Shown piece by piece: positions 1 through 8,732 of a stretch of 64,000 nt of DNA. The stretch comes from Owenweeksia sp048267305. Lineage in GTDB: Bacteria; Bacteroidota; Bacteroidia; Flavobacteriales; Schleiferiaceae. Numbering within the stretch: position 1 is the first letter of the stretch; every line of letters begins with the position of its first letter. The position numbers and the translations under genes are program-made. The stretch is taken from the NCBI GenBank assembly GCA_048267305.1, contig JBLWXT010000006.1:130634-194633 (forward strand), in the 5' to 3' direction. The notes under the pieces were generated by a model. The model was not told the origin of the DNA. It worked only from the letters and a program-made list of their open reading frames with translations, and made no database searches.

Positions 1-877
1 GTGAGTTTACCTGATTGGTTTTGGAGTAGGTTCCCTTAAATCGCTCAATAAAGGCTCTGTTGTCAGCAATAAACCGTTGCTGCTCGGTATAGGCTTTTAT
101 TTGATGAGCACGTCTTTCCTCTCGCAATTGCAGGTAGTGGCTATAGTTGGCTTTGTAGTCATAAATGCGGCCCATGGCCACCTCAATGGTGCGGTTGGTA
201 ATATTGTCGATAAAGGTTTTATCGTGAGAAATCACCACTACACCTTTAGCCTTGTTTACCAAAAAATCCTCCAGCCACACTACAGATTCTATATCAATAT
301 GGTTTGTAGGCTCATCCAGTAAAACCAAGTCAGGTTTCTGCAAAAGGATTTTTGCCAGCTCAATACGCATTCTCCAGCCACCACTAAACTCCTTGGTTTG
401 GCGGGTGAAATCCTCTCTTGTAAAACCAAGACCGATTAGTGCCGTTTCCACCTCCTTATCATAGTTAGAGCTTTCGATGGAATAGTATTTTTCGCCAAGT
501 TCCGTTACCCTTTCAATAATCTTCATGTAGGCATCAGACTCATAATCGGTGCGGGTTTCGAGCTCACTATTAAGCTTCTCCATTTCGTCCCGCATTTCAA
601 AAATGCTTTTAAAAGCCTTGGCTGCTTCTTCAAATACAGTACAGTCATCCTCAGTAAGCAGGTGCTGTGGCAAATAGGCCACCACGGCATCCTTTGGGCA
701 ATGCACATTGCCCGTATTGGGCTTGGCCACACCAGCAATAATCTTCATCATGGTAGATTTCCCTGCACCATTTTTACCCATAAGGGCAATCTTATCATTT
801 TCGTTTACCACGAAGGATACATCCTTAAAAAGTGTTTCCCCGTTAAACTCTACCCCTATGGCGTTTACTGATATCAT
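1..877 (-). CDS. ABC-F family ATP-binding protein, 5' part only (partial at window edge)
   Basis: The gene reads leftward from an ATG at 877 and runs off base 1, leaving about 292 N-terminal residues. The first nucleotide-binding domain is complete: Walker A GKNGAGKST at about residues 35-42, an ABC signature FSGGWRMRIELA, and Walker B ending VLLDEPTNHID. A charged linker begins near the cut end. ABC-F proteins carry two such domains and no membrane part; they act on ribosomes in translation or antibiotic protection, so the missing 3' half should encode the second domain. An upstream TAATTTCG on the minus strand (CGAAATTA at 900-907) resembles the Bacteroidota -7 box. The family is clear, but the subfamily (Uup, EttA or YbiT type) cannot be decided from this half. 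Confidence 0.93.
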   Translation of the reverse strand, partial: MISVNAIGVEFNGETLFKDVSFVVNENDKIALMGKNGAGKSTMMKIIAGVAKPNTGNVHCPKDAVVAYLPQHLLTEDDCTVFEEAAKAFKSIFEMRDEMEKLNSELETRTDYESDAYMKIIERVTELGEKYYSIESSNYDKEVETALIGLGFTREDFTRQTKEFSGGWRMRIELAKILLQKPDLVLLDEPTNHIDIESVVWLEDFLVNKAKGVVVISHDKTFIDNITNRTIEVAMGRIYDYKANYSHYLQLREERRAHQIKAYTEQQRFIADNRAFIERFKGTYSKTNQVNS

Positions 878-1048
878 TATACTGTTTTTAAAGCGGCCGC
901 GAAATTAGGGATTTGCCTCTGATTTACAGCCCCAAACCTTCCTGACTTGAATAATTGACCTCAACGAAACGGTTCCATAACAATGGTTTTATAGTCAGCT
1001 TATAAGGGTTCGTTTTCACTACATTCGCTAGCCTATTAATATTCAACC

Positions 1049-1834
1049 ATGGAGGAACTTACTGAAAGCACCTGTAAAAACTGCGGAGAAAGCCTCAGTA
1101 ATGCCTATTGTCCAAACTGCGGCCAAAAAGTTTTGCACGACCGAATCACAATACGCACCAGTCTTAGCCAGTTTTGGGCTTCGGTATTTAATGTTGAAAA
1201 GGGCCTGTGGTTTACCCTCAAAATGATGATGATAAACCCTAAAAAGGTTTTTGACGACTACCTGTCCGGCAACAGGCTAAAGTACATGCACCCCTTCAGG
1301 TTTGCCATTATTTTGCTTACCATCCAAACCTTTTTAATGTTAAGCACAGGCTTGTACGAGGATATCCAACAAAGCGTTAGCCAGGCCTCCGGGCAAAAAG
1401 TAAACGCATTACAGCAAGGAGTTACAGAGTTCATCAACATGCACATGAACCTGATTATAGCCTTTTCCATCCCATTTTTGGCATTAGGCACCAAGCTGCT
1501 GTTTCGCTCAGCCAAATACAATTATGCCGAGCATCTTGTAATGCAATCCTTTGCTTATGGACAAGTAGTGGCCATTGGCATTGTTACACTACCACTTCAA
1601 TTCTTTCTCAAGGATCTGCCTATTGGGTTCAGGTTAATAAGTGGCTTACTGTCCATAGGATATTTGACCTATGTATATATCTCCACTTTTCAGCAGCGGC
1701 CCGTATTAGTACTTCTTAAAACCATTGTTGTCTTCTTCTTTTGGTTTATTGGAATGATGATCATATCCATGATAGTTGGCGGAGTGTATATTTTTGTACG
1801 ATACCAGCAAGACCCCACCCTATTTTCGCACTAA
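1049..1834 (+). CDS. DUF3667 family membrane protein with N-terminal zinc ribbon
   Basis: The 261-residue protein starts with a zinc-ribbon-like CxxC-x8-CxxC set (Cys9, 12, 21, 24). A conserved stretch rich in K, F and Y follows (KVFDDYLSGNRLKYMHPFRF), and then four to five hydrophobic segments between about residues 85 and 255. This arrangement is typical of the DUF3667 family found mainly in Bacteroidota. Its function is unknown; the ribbon could bind zinc on the cytoplasmic face of the inner membrane. It stands alone, divergent from the ABC-F gene and about 100 bases ahead of fbp, so nothing in the context narrows its role. Confidence 0.85.
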   Translation: MEELTESTCKNCGESLSNAYCPNCGQKVLHDRITIRTSLSQFWASVFNVEKGLWFTLKMMMINPKKVFDDYLSGNRLKYMHPFRFAIILLTIQTFLMLSTGLYEDIQQSVSQASGQKVNALQQGVTEFINMHMNLIIAFSIPFLALGTKLLFRSAKYNYAEHLVMQSFAYGQVVAIGIVTLPLQFFLKDLPIGFRLISGLLSIGYLTYVYISTFQQRPVLVLLKTIVVFFFWFIGMMIISMIVGGVYIFVRYQQDPTLFSH

Positions 1835-1906
1835 CTGCCTAACGTATAATCGAGGCCTTACATCTAAAAATCCGCTAGCTAAGCCACTTATATCAACTGA
1901 GCATTC

Positions 1907-1914
1907 TACATTTG
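1907..1914 (+). promoter_or_regulatory. Predicted -7 promoter box of fbp
   Basis: TACATTTG matches the Bacteroidota -7 consensus TAnnTTTG exactly and lies 23 bases before the fbp ATG at 1938. No clear -33 TTTG is seen at the usual distance. It also supports the downstream ATG over the longer reading frame that begins at 1776. Confidence 0.55.
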
Positions 1915-1937
1915 CCATCTTCAAAACACCTCTCAAA

Positions 1938-2948
1938 ATGCAAAGACATAGCACCCTCGGTGAGTTTATCATCAAAAACCAAAAAGATTTTCCATACGCC
2001 AAAGGCGAACTAAGTGCGCTTTTAAGCAGCATCAGGCTCGCGGGCAAAATGGTAAATCAGGAGATAAACAAAGCAGGGCTAGCCAATATCCTTGGTGCTG
2101 CCGGTAATGAAAATGTGCAGGGCGAAGATCAGCAGAAACTTGATGTACTTGCCAATGATCTTTTCATAAGCACCCTTAGAAGCCGTGGTGAAATATGTGG
2201 TATCGGTTCTGAGGAAATGGACGACTTTGTATCGTTTAACGAGGACATTCACAAGGATGCCAAATATGTGGTGTTGATTGACCCACTTGACGGTTCTTCC
2301 AATATTGATGTAAACGTTTCCGTAGGTACTATTTTCAGTATTTACAGAAGAATCAGTGAGCCGGGAACCCCTGCAGTTTTAGAGGATTTTCTTCAACCAG
2401 GAAACAAACAAGTGGCTGCCGGCTACTTGATTTTTGGAACGTCAACCATGTTGGTATTTACCACGGGTAATGGCGTAAACGGATTTACTTATGATCCGGG
2501 TATAGGTTCATTTTTCCTGTCGCACCCAAAAATGCAAATACCTGATGATGGTAAAATTTACTCCATCAATGAGGGCAATTATGTGCACTTCCCGCAAGGG
2601 GTAAAAAAATACATTAAGTGGTGCCAGGAGCTGGACACAGCTACCAACCGCCCATTTACCTCCCGCTATATTGGCTCACTTGTAGCTGATTTTCACCGTA
2701 ACCTTTTAAAGGGCGGAATCTACATTTACCCAAGAGGAACCACTGCGCCTAATGGAAAACTGCGCCTTTTGTACGAGTGTAACCCTATGGCTTACCTTAT
2801 GGAACAAGCAGGTGGCAAGGCCTCGGATGGCTACAGACGCATTATGGATTTAGACCCTCAGGAACTTCACCAGCGCGTGCCGTTTTTCTGCGGAAGCAAC
2901 AAAATGGTAGAGAAAGCCGAAGCCTTTATGGAGGAGTTTAAAAACTAA
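1938..2948 (+). CDS. fbp: Fructose-1,6-bisphosphatase, class I
   Basis: The enzyme hydrolyses fructose 1,6-bisphosphate to fructose 6-phosphate and phosphate, the committed step of gluconeogenesis, in the cytoplasm. The 336 residues match the usual class I length (about 332). Metal-binding signatures are present: GSEEM at 90-94 and DPLDGSSN at 115-122. The C-terminal part has the substrate loop with LYECNPMAYLMEQAGG. The frame is open back to 1776, but that extension overlaps the previous gene and has no family counterpart. The ATG at 1938 gives the expected N-terminus and sits just after a -7 box. It is monocistronic. Confidence 0.96.
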   Translation: MQRHSTLGEFIIKNQKDFPYAKGELSALLSSIRLAGKMVNQEINKAGLANILGAAGNENVQGEDQQKLDVLANDLFISTLRSRGEICGIGSEEMDDFVSFNEDIHKDAKYVVLIDPLDGSSNIDVNVSVGTIFSIYRRISEPGTPAVLEDFLQPGNKQVAAGYLIFGTSTMLVFTTGNGVNGFTYDPGIGSFFLSHPKMQIPDDGKIYSINEGNYVHFPQGVKKYIKWCQELDTATNRPFTSRYIGSLVADFHRNLLKGGIYIYPRGTTAPNGKLRLLYECNPMAYLMEQAGGKASDGYRRIMDLDPQELHQRVPFFCGSNKMVEKAEAFMEEFKN

Positions 2949-3015
2949 TTTTCCCAATTTATTTTTAAACTTAATCTTTAGCTCTGAGTATCTTTAACGC
3001 CAAGACTCCCATAAC

Positions 3016-3546
3016 ATGAACTGGCGTACCACATTTCTCATTTTAGCTATAGCCTCGCTCACTTCTTGCGGTTTTACACGAAACCGTGCGGGCTATTACC
3101 CTATGGAGGAAAAGGATGCAAGCACATGCAATGTGCAAGTAGCTACACTGGCAGATGTAGGTGATATTCCGCTAATAGAAGTGGGTAAACTGAGGTTGGG
3201 AGAAGCACCCTTTCTGGAGTACTCATGGATGTGTGATAAAGCCGATGCCATTAAGATTATTACCCGCGAAGCCTGCAGTGCCAATGCCAACTTTGCCAAT
3301 ATCGTTACGGAAAGCTATCCCTCCTTTATGCAATCCTGCTATCACTGTACGGTTATACTTTACAGAGTACCTGCTTCATACAAAACACAGCTGGACGCAG
3401 CCATTGCCCTGAGCCTGAAAACACAACCCCTGCCCGATCCGGAATACGAATGGGTGGTTATTGGTAAAATCATAAAAACCATGGCACTCTTTGGAGCTGC
3501 CATAGGAATTTCCACCATCCTGAAGTTTACACAAGAAGGAACTTAG
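3016..3546 (+). CDS. Small lipoprotein of unknown function
   Basis: The 176-residue product begins with a lipoprotein signal, a hydrophobic run followed by the lipobox LTSCG with Cys19, so it is probably anchored in a membrane facing the periplasm. The middle contains four to five further cysteines, which may form disulfides. Near the C-terminus there is a hydrophobic stretch (about 150-168) that could be a transmembrane helix, which is unusual for a lipoprotein. No family was recognised. It stands alone between fbp and the VWA gene. Confidence 0.7.
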   Translation: MNWRTTFLILAIASLTSCGFTRNRAGYYPMEEKDASTCNVQVATLADVGDIPLIEVGKLRLGEAPFLEYSWMCDKADAIKIITREACSANANFANIVTESYPSFMQSCYHCTVILYRVPASYKTQLDAAIALSLKTQPLPDPEYEWVVIGKIIKTMALFGAAIGISTILKFTQEGT

Positions 3547-3732
3547 GACTACTCTTTTTTACGGCCTTCATTAAAATTCCGGATTAACTAAGCAACCATT
3601 CCGGAGCAGTGAGCTCTATTAAATCAAAGGAACTTATTAGATGTGTCGCTACCGATGCATCACCAAAAAGCTAGCAGGCCTGCTGCTTTCCGTTGGGGAG
3701 ATTCCCATTTCAATAACTAAAATTCTGCTATC

Positions 3733-5865
3733 ATGAAGATGCTACAATTGCTGTTAAACGGCCTGATACTGCTATGCCTTATTGCTCCGCCCCTACACGC
3801 ACAACAACGCCCCGGTTCATTACGAGGAACCATCACTGACCAAAAAACAGGAGAAGGTGTTCCATTTGTAAATATTGTAATTAAACACCTGACTGGCGAA
3901 GTAATAGCCGGAGGCACTACTGATTTTGATGGATTATATAATATTAACCCGATTAGCCCGGGAATCTACAATGTGGAAGTTTCGGTTTTAGGTTATACAA
4001 CCATTAAACTCGAAAAAATCAATATTACCGCAAACGTTGCCACCCACAAGGATTTTAAACTTCGCGAAGCCTCCAATGAACTGGAAGAGGTAACGGTATT
4101 GTACAGTGCCCCCCTTATCAATAAAAGCAAATCAAGCAAGGTTTATTCATTTGATGACGGAAGCTCTGCCCATACCCCAAGTCCCATACGGGAACCAAAA
4201 GACGTTATTGCCACTGTTGCCGATGCTACCTTCAGCGCTTCTGGATCTATTAACGTACGTGGCTCCAGGTCAGAAGGCACCATCTTTTATATTAACGGTG
4301 TAAAGATGAGAGGCACGGCAAGAATTCCTCAATGCGCTATAGAGTCTACAGAAATAATAATGGGAGGACTACCAGCGATGTATGGAGATCAGTCGCATCC
4401 ATTTTCTGAATACCATATTAATTTCACCTCCCCTTCACACATCGAATTTGATGTTGAAACCTCCGAAGAAAAAGTGGTAGAAGCTGTGGATAATGATGTT
4501 TCCACCCGAATACTCACAGCTGGAGAAATCAATGATTTTAGTAAATGGACCTTGTGGGAAGACCTTTCGGAAGATGAACTGCAAAGTCATAAAACACATT
4601 GGGAGATAGATCCCACCCAGCGCTATGCTATACAACTCACCTTCGCAAGTGGAAGCCCTGCCGTAAATGCCCCGGTATTTTTAAAAACCAAATCCGGTAA
4701 GGTACTATGGGTGGCCCGCACAGATAATACCGGCAAGGCAGAACTTTGGTTGAACCCTTTTAATCGGGAAACAACAAATGAAAAGTGTGAAATAGCAATA
4801 TCCTTCAGGGGAGAGGAGTACATCATCAACAAACCCCTGCCTTTTAATAAAGGCCTGAACCTACTGGTGGTAAAGGGAGATTGCGAAATCCCCAATGCTG
4901 TAGACATTTCATTTGTAGTGGATGCCACAGGCTCAATGGGCGATGAAATTGCTTACCTGAAAGCTGAACTAAATGACGTAATAGAAAGGGTGAAAGGAAC
5001 TTTAAACCATGCCGACATCCGGTTGAGCAGTGTTTTTTACAGAGATCGTGGTGATGAATATGTAACTCGCAAAAGTGAGTTCTCCGACAAAATTGAAAAT
5101 ACAGTAAGCTTTATCAAAAACCAGTCTGCAGGTGGAGGTGGTGATTATCCTGAGGCGGTAATAGAAGCATTGAGTGTGGCCATAAATGATCTGAACTGGA
5201 GAGATGAGGCCATATCGAGAATACTCTTTTTGGTATTGGATGCACCTCCCCACCATGATGAAAATAAATTACAGAAAATACATGATTTGATTGCCCGTGC
5301 GGCTGAAAAAGGAATTCGGATAATACCGATAGCCTCCAGTGGGATTGACAAAAGCACTGAATATTTACTGCGATCAATCGCCCTTGCCACAAATGGCACC
5401 TACACTTTTCTTACTGATGACAGCGGTGTTGGAAATCCACACATCGAACCCAGTACAGACTCATATACCGTTGAGCTACTAAACGATCTTATGGTAAGGC
5501 TTATTCACCAATTCACCTTCGCTCCAAAGTGTGGCCCTCAGTCCTTAGATAATGCAAAAAAAGACACTACAACACCAAAGATTAACGCTTTAGACCTTAG
5601 CTCCAAATTGGACTCCGTAACCCAAAGCGATTTTGAATGGAGGGTATATCCAAATCCAACCGCAGGACCTGTAAAAGTGGAGTTCAGCAAAAAAGTAAAG
5701 GAAATATTCCTTACCGACCTGCGAGGTAAGATTGTATCAAAAACCCTGGTAGAGAAAAGCCAGGGGCTATTGCTGGATTTATCCGCCTACCCCGATGGAA
5801 CCTATTTCCTAAGGTTTGAATGGGGTGGCAAATGGGAAACCGAACAAATAATAGTAGTACACTAA
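3733..5865 (+). CDS. Secreted chimera: carboxypeptidase-regulatory-like, TonB-plug-like, VWA and T9SS sorting domains
   Basis: The 710-residue protein has a signal peptide (about 1-23, ending LHAQQ). A CarboxypepD_reg-like beta domain follows at about 28-112. Next comes a stretch at about 173-218 that reads like a TonB-receptor plug (NVRGSRSEGTIFYINGVKMR, then GGLPAMYGD). A linker of the type beginning LTAGEINDF leads into a VWA domain at about 390-596 with a MIDAS-like DATGS motif and a GGGDYPEAV/LDAPPHH core. The last 75 residues form a T9SS type A sorting domain beginning YPNPTAGP. No beta-barrel follows the plug. The likely fate is export and cell-surface attachment or release through the type IX system. 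Its ligand is unknown. The next gene encodes a short paralog of its ends. Confidence 0.85.
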   Translation: MKMLQLLLNGLILLCLIAPPLHAQQRPGSLRGTITDQKTGEGVPFVNIVIKHLTGEVIAGGTTDFDGLYNINPISPGIYNVEVSVLGYTTIKLEKINITANVATHKDFKLREASNELEEVTVLYSAPLINKSKSSKVYSFDDGSSAHTPSPIREPKDVIATVADATFSASGSINVRGSRSEGTIFYINGVKMRGTARIPQCAIESTEIIMGGLPAMYGDQSHPFSEYHINFTSPSHIEFDVETSEEKVVEAVDNDVSTRILTAGEINDFSKWTLWEDLSEDELQSHKTHWEIDPTQRYAIQLTFASGSPAVNAPVFLKTKSGKVLWVARTDNTGKAELWLNPFNRETTNEKCEIAISFRGEEYIINKPLPFNKGLNLLVVKGDCEIPNAVDISFVVDATGSMGDEIAYLKAELNDVIERVKGTLNHADIRLSSVFYRDRGDEYVTRKSEFSDKIENTVSFIKNQSAGGGGDYPEAVIEALSVAINDLNWRDEAISRILFLVLDAPPHHDENKLQKIHDLIARAAEKGIRIIPIASSGIDKSTEYLLRSIALATNGTYTFLTDDSGVGNPHIEPSTDSYTVELLNDLMVRLIHQFTFAPKCGPQSLDNAKKDTTTPKINALDLSSKLDSVTQSDFEWRVYPNPTAGPVKVEFSKKVKEIFLTDLRGKIVSKTLVEKSQGLLLDLSAYPDGTYFLRFEWGGKWETEQIIVVH

Positions 5866-5905
5866 ACTTTTTTTTCATGTTGATTGGTTGATTTTAGGAA
5901 AGGAA

Positions 5906-5935
5906 GGGAATCGGCTGAAAACCGGTTCCCTTTTT
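5906..5935 (+). terminator. Rho-independent terminator after the VWA chimera gene
   Basis: GGGAATCGG (5906-5914) pairs with CCGGTTCCC (5922-5930) with one G-U wobble and a 7-base loop, and is followed at once by TTTTT. It separates the VWA gene from its paralog at 5985. Confidence 0.75.
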
Positions 5936-5984
5936 AAAATCCGAATCACCTCAACTACAGTATTAATCATAAAAACATCTAAAC

Positions 5985-6707
5985 ATGAAAGCACTGAAAT
6001 TTATCCTCATTTACTTACTGCTATTTGGCAGCACAACACTTGTAGCACAACAGCAGAGCGGAGTTTTAAGAGGCCTCGCAGTGAACGTTACTAATGGAGA
6101 AACAATACCCTTTGCCAATGTGATTGTAAAAGACACCGACAACCGGATAGTAGCAGGTGGCACCTCAAATATTGATGGCCTGTTTATAATTTCCCCAATT
6201 GATGAAGGAACCTACACCGTAGAAGCCACCTACCTTGGCTTTACAACTGAAATTTATAAAGATGTGAAAATCGAAAATGGCAAGACCAAAACCATTAGTA
6301 TTTTATTTACCGAAGAAATGACCACATTAGAGGAATGTGTGGTTATGGCTAAACAGCCTCTAATAGATAAAGCAGGTTGCCGAAGGACATTTACAACCGA
6401 AGATATTTACTGGATCAGCTGTTACGGACTAAGATGCCATGTTCAAGATACAAGTGGAGCCGTGTTGCCCTCAGATAGCATTTCCATGTACCCCAACCCC
6501 AGCAGTGGGGAGCTCAACATTCAATCTCCGGATAATCTGAACTTTATAACTGTTACCAATATGAACGGCCAAACCGTGGCCGAAATAGCGATGGACAACC
6601 CTACTCAGATTTCTGCCAACTTCCAGCATTTACCGCCTGCCACCTATGTGGTACACTTTATAAAAGGAGGTCAGCGCGTATCTAAACTATGGATATTGGC
6701 GCATTAA
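5985..6707 (+). CDS. Secreted carboxypeptidase-regulatory-like protein with T9SS sorting domain
   Basis: The 240-residue product is a shorter paralog of the preceding chimera. It has a signal peptide ending VAQQQ, a CarboxypepD_reg-like domain (about 26-112) with matching landmarks (IPFANVIVKD, GGTSNIDGLF), the same TLEECVV/PLIDKAG junction, then directly a T9SS sorting domain starting MYPNPSSGE at about residue 168. The VWA and plug-like parts are absent. A cysteine-rich patch (AGCRR, SCYGLRC) lies at the junction. It looks like a deletion product of a gene duplication or a small surface adaptor. It is flanked by terminators on both sides, so it is probably transcribed alone. Confidence 0.8.
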   Translation: MKALKFILIYLLLFGSTTLVAQQQSGVLRGLAVNVTNGETIPFANVIVKDTDNRIVAGGTSNIDGLFIISPIDEGTYTVEATYLGFTTEIYKDVKIENGKTKTISILFTEEMTTLEECVVMAKQPLIDKAGCRRTFTTEDIYWISCYGLRCHVQDTSGAVLPSDSISMYPNPSSGELNIQSPDNLNFITVTNMNGQTVAEIAMDNPTQISANFQHLPPATYVVHFIKGGQRVSKLWILAH

Positions 6708-6744
6708 CTATATAAATTTCTGGTGATTTGTTTTTACTTAAAAT

Positions 6745-6776
6745 GAGAGTCCTTCAATTTTGGAGGGCTCTTTTTT
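6745..6776 (+). terminator. Rho-independent terminator
   Basis: GAGAGTCCTTCA (6745-6756) pairs with TGGAGGGCTCTT (6761-6772) using G-U wobbles around a 4-base loop, and a run of T follows. It closes the paralog gene before the dehydrogenase at 6810. Confidence 0.75.
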
Positions 6777-6809
6777 AATTTGAGATATTCGCAACCTAAA
6801 TTTTAATAG

Positions 6810-7565
6810 ATGAAAACAGCATTCATCACCGGAGCAACTTCAGGTATCGGTCGCGCTACAGCGCAATTATTAGGCAACAACGGTTATCGAATTATCGCCT
6901 GCGGGCGCAGGGAAGACCGATTGGCGGAACTCAAAAAGGAACTATCGGCCACAACCGAAGTAACCACCCTGAGCTTTGATGTACGTGATAAAGAATCTGT
7001 TTTCAGCACCATAAACTCCTTACCGGAAAACTGGAAAAAAATTGACCTCTTACTTAATAATGCGGGTAATGCACATGGGCTATCCAGCATTGAAGATGGC
7101 TCTATTGAAGATTGGGATGCCATGATTGACATCAATGTGAAAGGGCTGTTGTATGTTTCAAAAGCCATAATTCCATTAATGATTGAGGAGCAATCCGGGC
7201 ACATCATAAATATCGGATCTATTGCCGGGCGGGAGGTTTATCCCAATGGCAATGTGTATTGTGCTTCTAAATCTGCGGTGGATGCCATAAACAGCGGCAT
7301 GCGAATAGACCTCAACAAGCACAACATTAAAGTTTCGCAAATAGCACCAGGCTTAGTGGAAACCGAATTTTCAATGGTTCGCTTTAAAGGTGATGCAGAA
7401 AGATCAAAAACCGTGTATGAAGGTTATGATGCCCTGCAACCTCAGGACCTGGCAGATTTAATTCTATTTATGGCCACCCGCCCTGCCCACGTAAATTTGG
7501 CCGACATATTAATTTTACCTCAGGCCCAGGCCAGCAGCACACTGCTGCGCAAACAAGCGAAATAA
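6810..7565 (+). CDS. Short-chain dehydrogenase/reductase (YdfG-like)
   Basis: This 251-residue classical SDR has the cofactor motif TGATSGIG at 7-14, with CGRRE after beta-2 suggesting NADP(H) preference. It also has NNAG at 83-86 and the catalytic set Ser137, Tyr150, Lys154 (YCASK). The sequence around GLVETEF and the length resemble YdfG-type 3-hydroxy acid dehydrogenases, which oxidise serine and related hydroxy acids. Substrate assignment from sequence alone is weak. A terminator precedes it and the small exported protein genes follow about 50 bases later. Confidence 0.9.
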   Translation: MKTAFITGATSGIGRATAQLLGNNGYRIIACGRREDRLAELKKELSATTEVTTLSFDVRDKESVFSTINSLPENWKKIDLLLNNAGNAHGLSSIEDGSIEDWDAMIDINVKGLLYVSKAIIPLMIEEQSGHIINIGSIAGREVYPNGNVYCASKSAVDAINSGMRIDLNKHNIKVSQIAPGLVETEFSMVRFKGDAERSKTVYEGYDALQPQDLADLILFMATRPAHVNLADILILPQAQASSTLLRKQAK

Positions 7566-7618
7566 TTTAGGGAAGTATTATTATTACAGGCTATCCCTTA
7601 ATTTCGCACCTGATTTTT

Positions 7619-7999
7619 ATGAAAGAACGGTTTAACATTCTCCTGATTTTTGCTTACCTCCTAATTGTTGCCTGTTTAGGTCAGTTTGGAAGGCCACAGG
7701 TTTCTACCGCTCATTCCGTTCAAAACAACATCTCTCCAACATCATCAGAGACAAACTGTAACAGTTCTGGCGAACAAAAATCCAATCATCGGCTTGATCT
7801 TTTAGCTGAGGAACTTACCGAAAATGAAGAAAGCACTTATCTTTCTTCAAATCAAATTTTGACGCCACACCCTTCCAAAGGACATGGAGGCACCTTTGCG
7901 AATTCCCTGGCGATTTCACCTCCTTCGACAAAGTCCACTACAGAAAAATCGCGGCTTTTTCTTTTGCATTGCTCCCTAAAAATTGCGGCCCTCAGCTAG
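7619..7999 (+). CDS. Small exported protein of unknown function upstream of haem receptor
   Basis: The 126-residue product begins with a basic N-terminus and a hydrophobic stretch (about 6-22, LLIFAYLLIVACLG) that may be a signal or anchor. The rest is polar and rich in Ser, Thr and Asn with no recognisable fold. A TAATTTCG box about 20 bases upstream resembles a -7 element. It precedes another small exported protein and the TonB receptor in the same direction, so it may belong to the uptake cluster. No family was recognised and coding status rests on position, signal and start context. Confidence 0.5.
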   Translation: MKERFNILLIFAYLLIVACLGQFGRPQVSTAHSVQNNISPTSSETNCNSSGEQKSNHRLDLLAEELTENEESTYLSSNQILTPHPSKGHGGTFANSLAISPPSTKSTTEKSRLFLLHCSLKIAALS

Positions 8000-8102
8000 A
8001 TATAGCAGTTGAAGCCTTATAAAAGGAGTATCCCAAAACCAAACATCACTTGGTTTACCGCATTCGCAATCTATTACAGTGTTTTCACCAGCCTTCTTCT
8101 TG

Positions 8103-8627
8103 ATGAATAAAATAATAGGAGCCATATTTCTTACGCTCATCCTGATCTTTCAGTTTTCAGGCGGCCAGCTCCTATTCCATATTCAGCGTTCACAAATACG
8201 CAGGGAAATAAAATCTCAAATAAAACAAGGTGTGCCCAAAGGAGAAATGGTGCACTTTCGATTTTCGAAATCCAACCCAAAAATACATTGGCACAACGAT
8301 CATGAATTTCGTTTTGAAAATCAAATGTATGATGTGGTGCATCAAGAAAGCACCGCTGATAGCCTCTTCCTTGAATGTATAAATGATAATCAGGAAACTT
8401 TACTTTTTGCCAAACTCGATAAGTTGGTGAAAAAACGATGGAACGATCATCAAAGCAGATCTCAACAAAAAATCACCTCCTCCCTCAGCTCACACTATTT
8501 GGCATCCCACAGCATTTCAATCCCACCACTTTATTCATCCATTGTTATTATTCCCCTGCCCTACACTTTTAAAGTTCTAACCTGGGTAAAACTTCCCGAC
8601 TCTCCCCCTCCTCGTTTCATAGGCTAA
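8103..8627 (+). CDS. Small membrane-anchored protein often seen near Bacteroidota TonB receptors
   Basis: The start was set at the ATG of MNKIIGAIF, eight codons inside the longest frame, because a signal anchor (about 4-22) then begins at once. The 174-residue protein then reads FHIQRSQIRREIKSQIKQG, a charged helix followed by a motif of the type GVPKGEMVHF and later HEFRFENQMYDVV. This pattern is known from uncharacterised Bacteroidota proteins encoded beside metal or haem receptors. The function is unknown. The His-rich WHNDHE segment could bind a metal, which is speculative. It lies about 105 bases before the receptor. Confidence 0.6.
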   Translation: MNKIIGAIFLTLILIFQFSGGQLLFHIQRSQIRREIKSQIKQGVPKGEMVHFRFSKSNPKIHWHNDHEFRFENQMYDVVHQESTADSLFLECINDNQETLLFAKLDKLVKKRWNDHQSRSQQKITSSLSSHYLASHSISIPPLYSSIVIIPLPYTFKVLTWVKLPDSPPPRFIG

Positions 8628-8652
8628 ATACCAGAATTCTAACCTTAACCAG

Positions 8653-8706
8653 AATGAGAGCTTCAGGGAATTCCCTATTGGAGCCGGTTGGGCTGTGCTC
8701 TCCATT
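8653..8706 (+). ncRNA. Candidate structured leader (three-way junction) before the TonB receptor gene
   Basis: AATGAGAGC (8653-8661) can pair with GCTCTCCATT (8697-8706) apart from one bulged C. Inside lie two small hairpins: AGGG-AATT-CCCT at 8665-8676 and AGCC-GGTTG-GGCT at 8682-8694. The whole folds as a compact three-way junction ending 26 bases before the receptor ATG. No riboswitch class was matched; cobalamin and TPP signatures are absent. It may be a regulatory RNA or chance pairing. Confidence 0.3.
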
Positions 8707-8732
8707 TTCAATAAAATTTTAAAAAATACAGA

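Noticed and set aside
1776..1937. N-terminal extension of fructose-bisphosphatase
   Set aside because: It overlaps the DUF3667 gene, contains no conserved sequence and lies before the -7 box at 1907.
8628..8732. Cobalamin or TPP riboswitch before the receptor
   Set aside because: The diagnostic cobalamin GCCACTG box and the TPP CTGAGA/ACCTGATC boxes are absent; only a generic three-way fold is seen.
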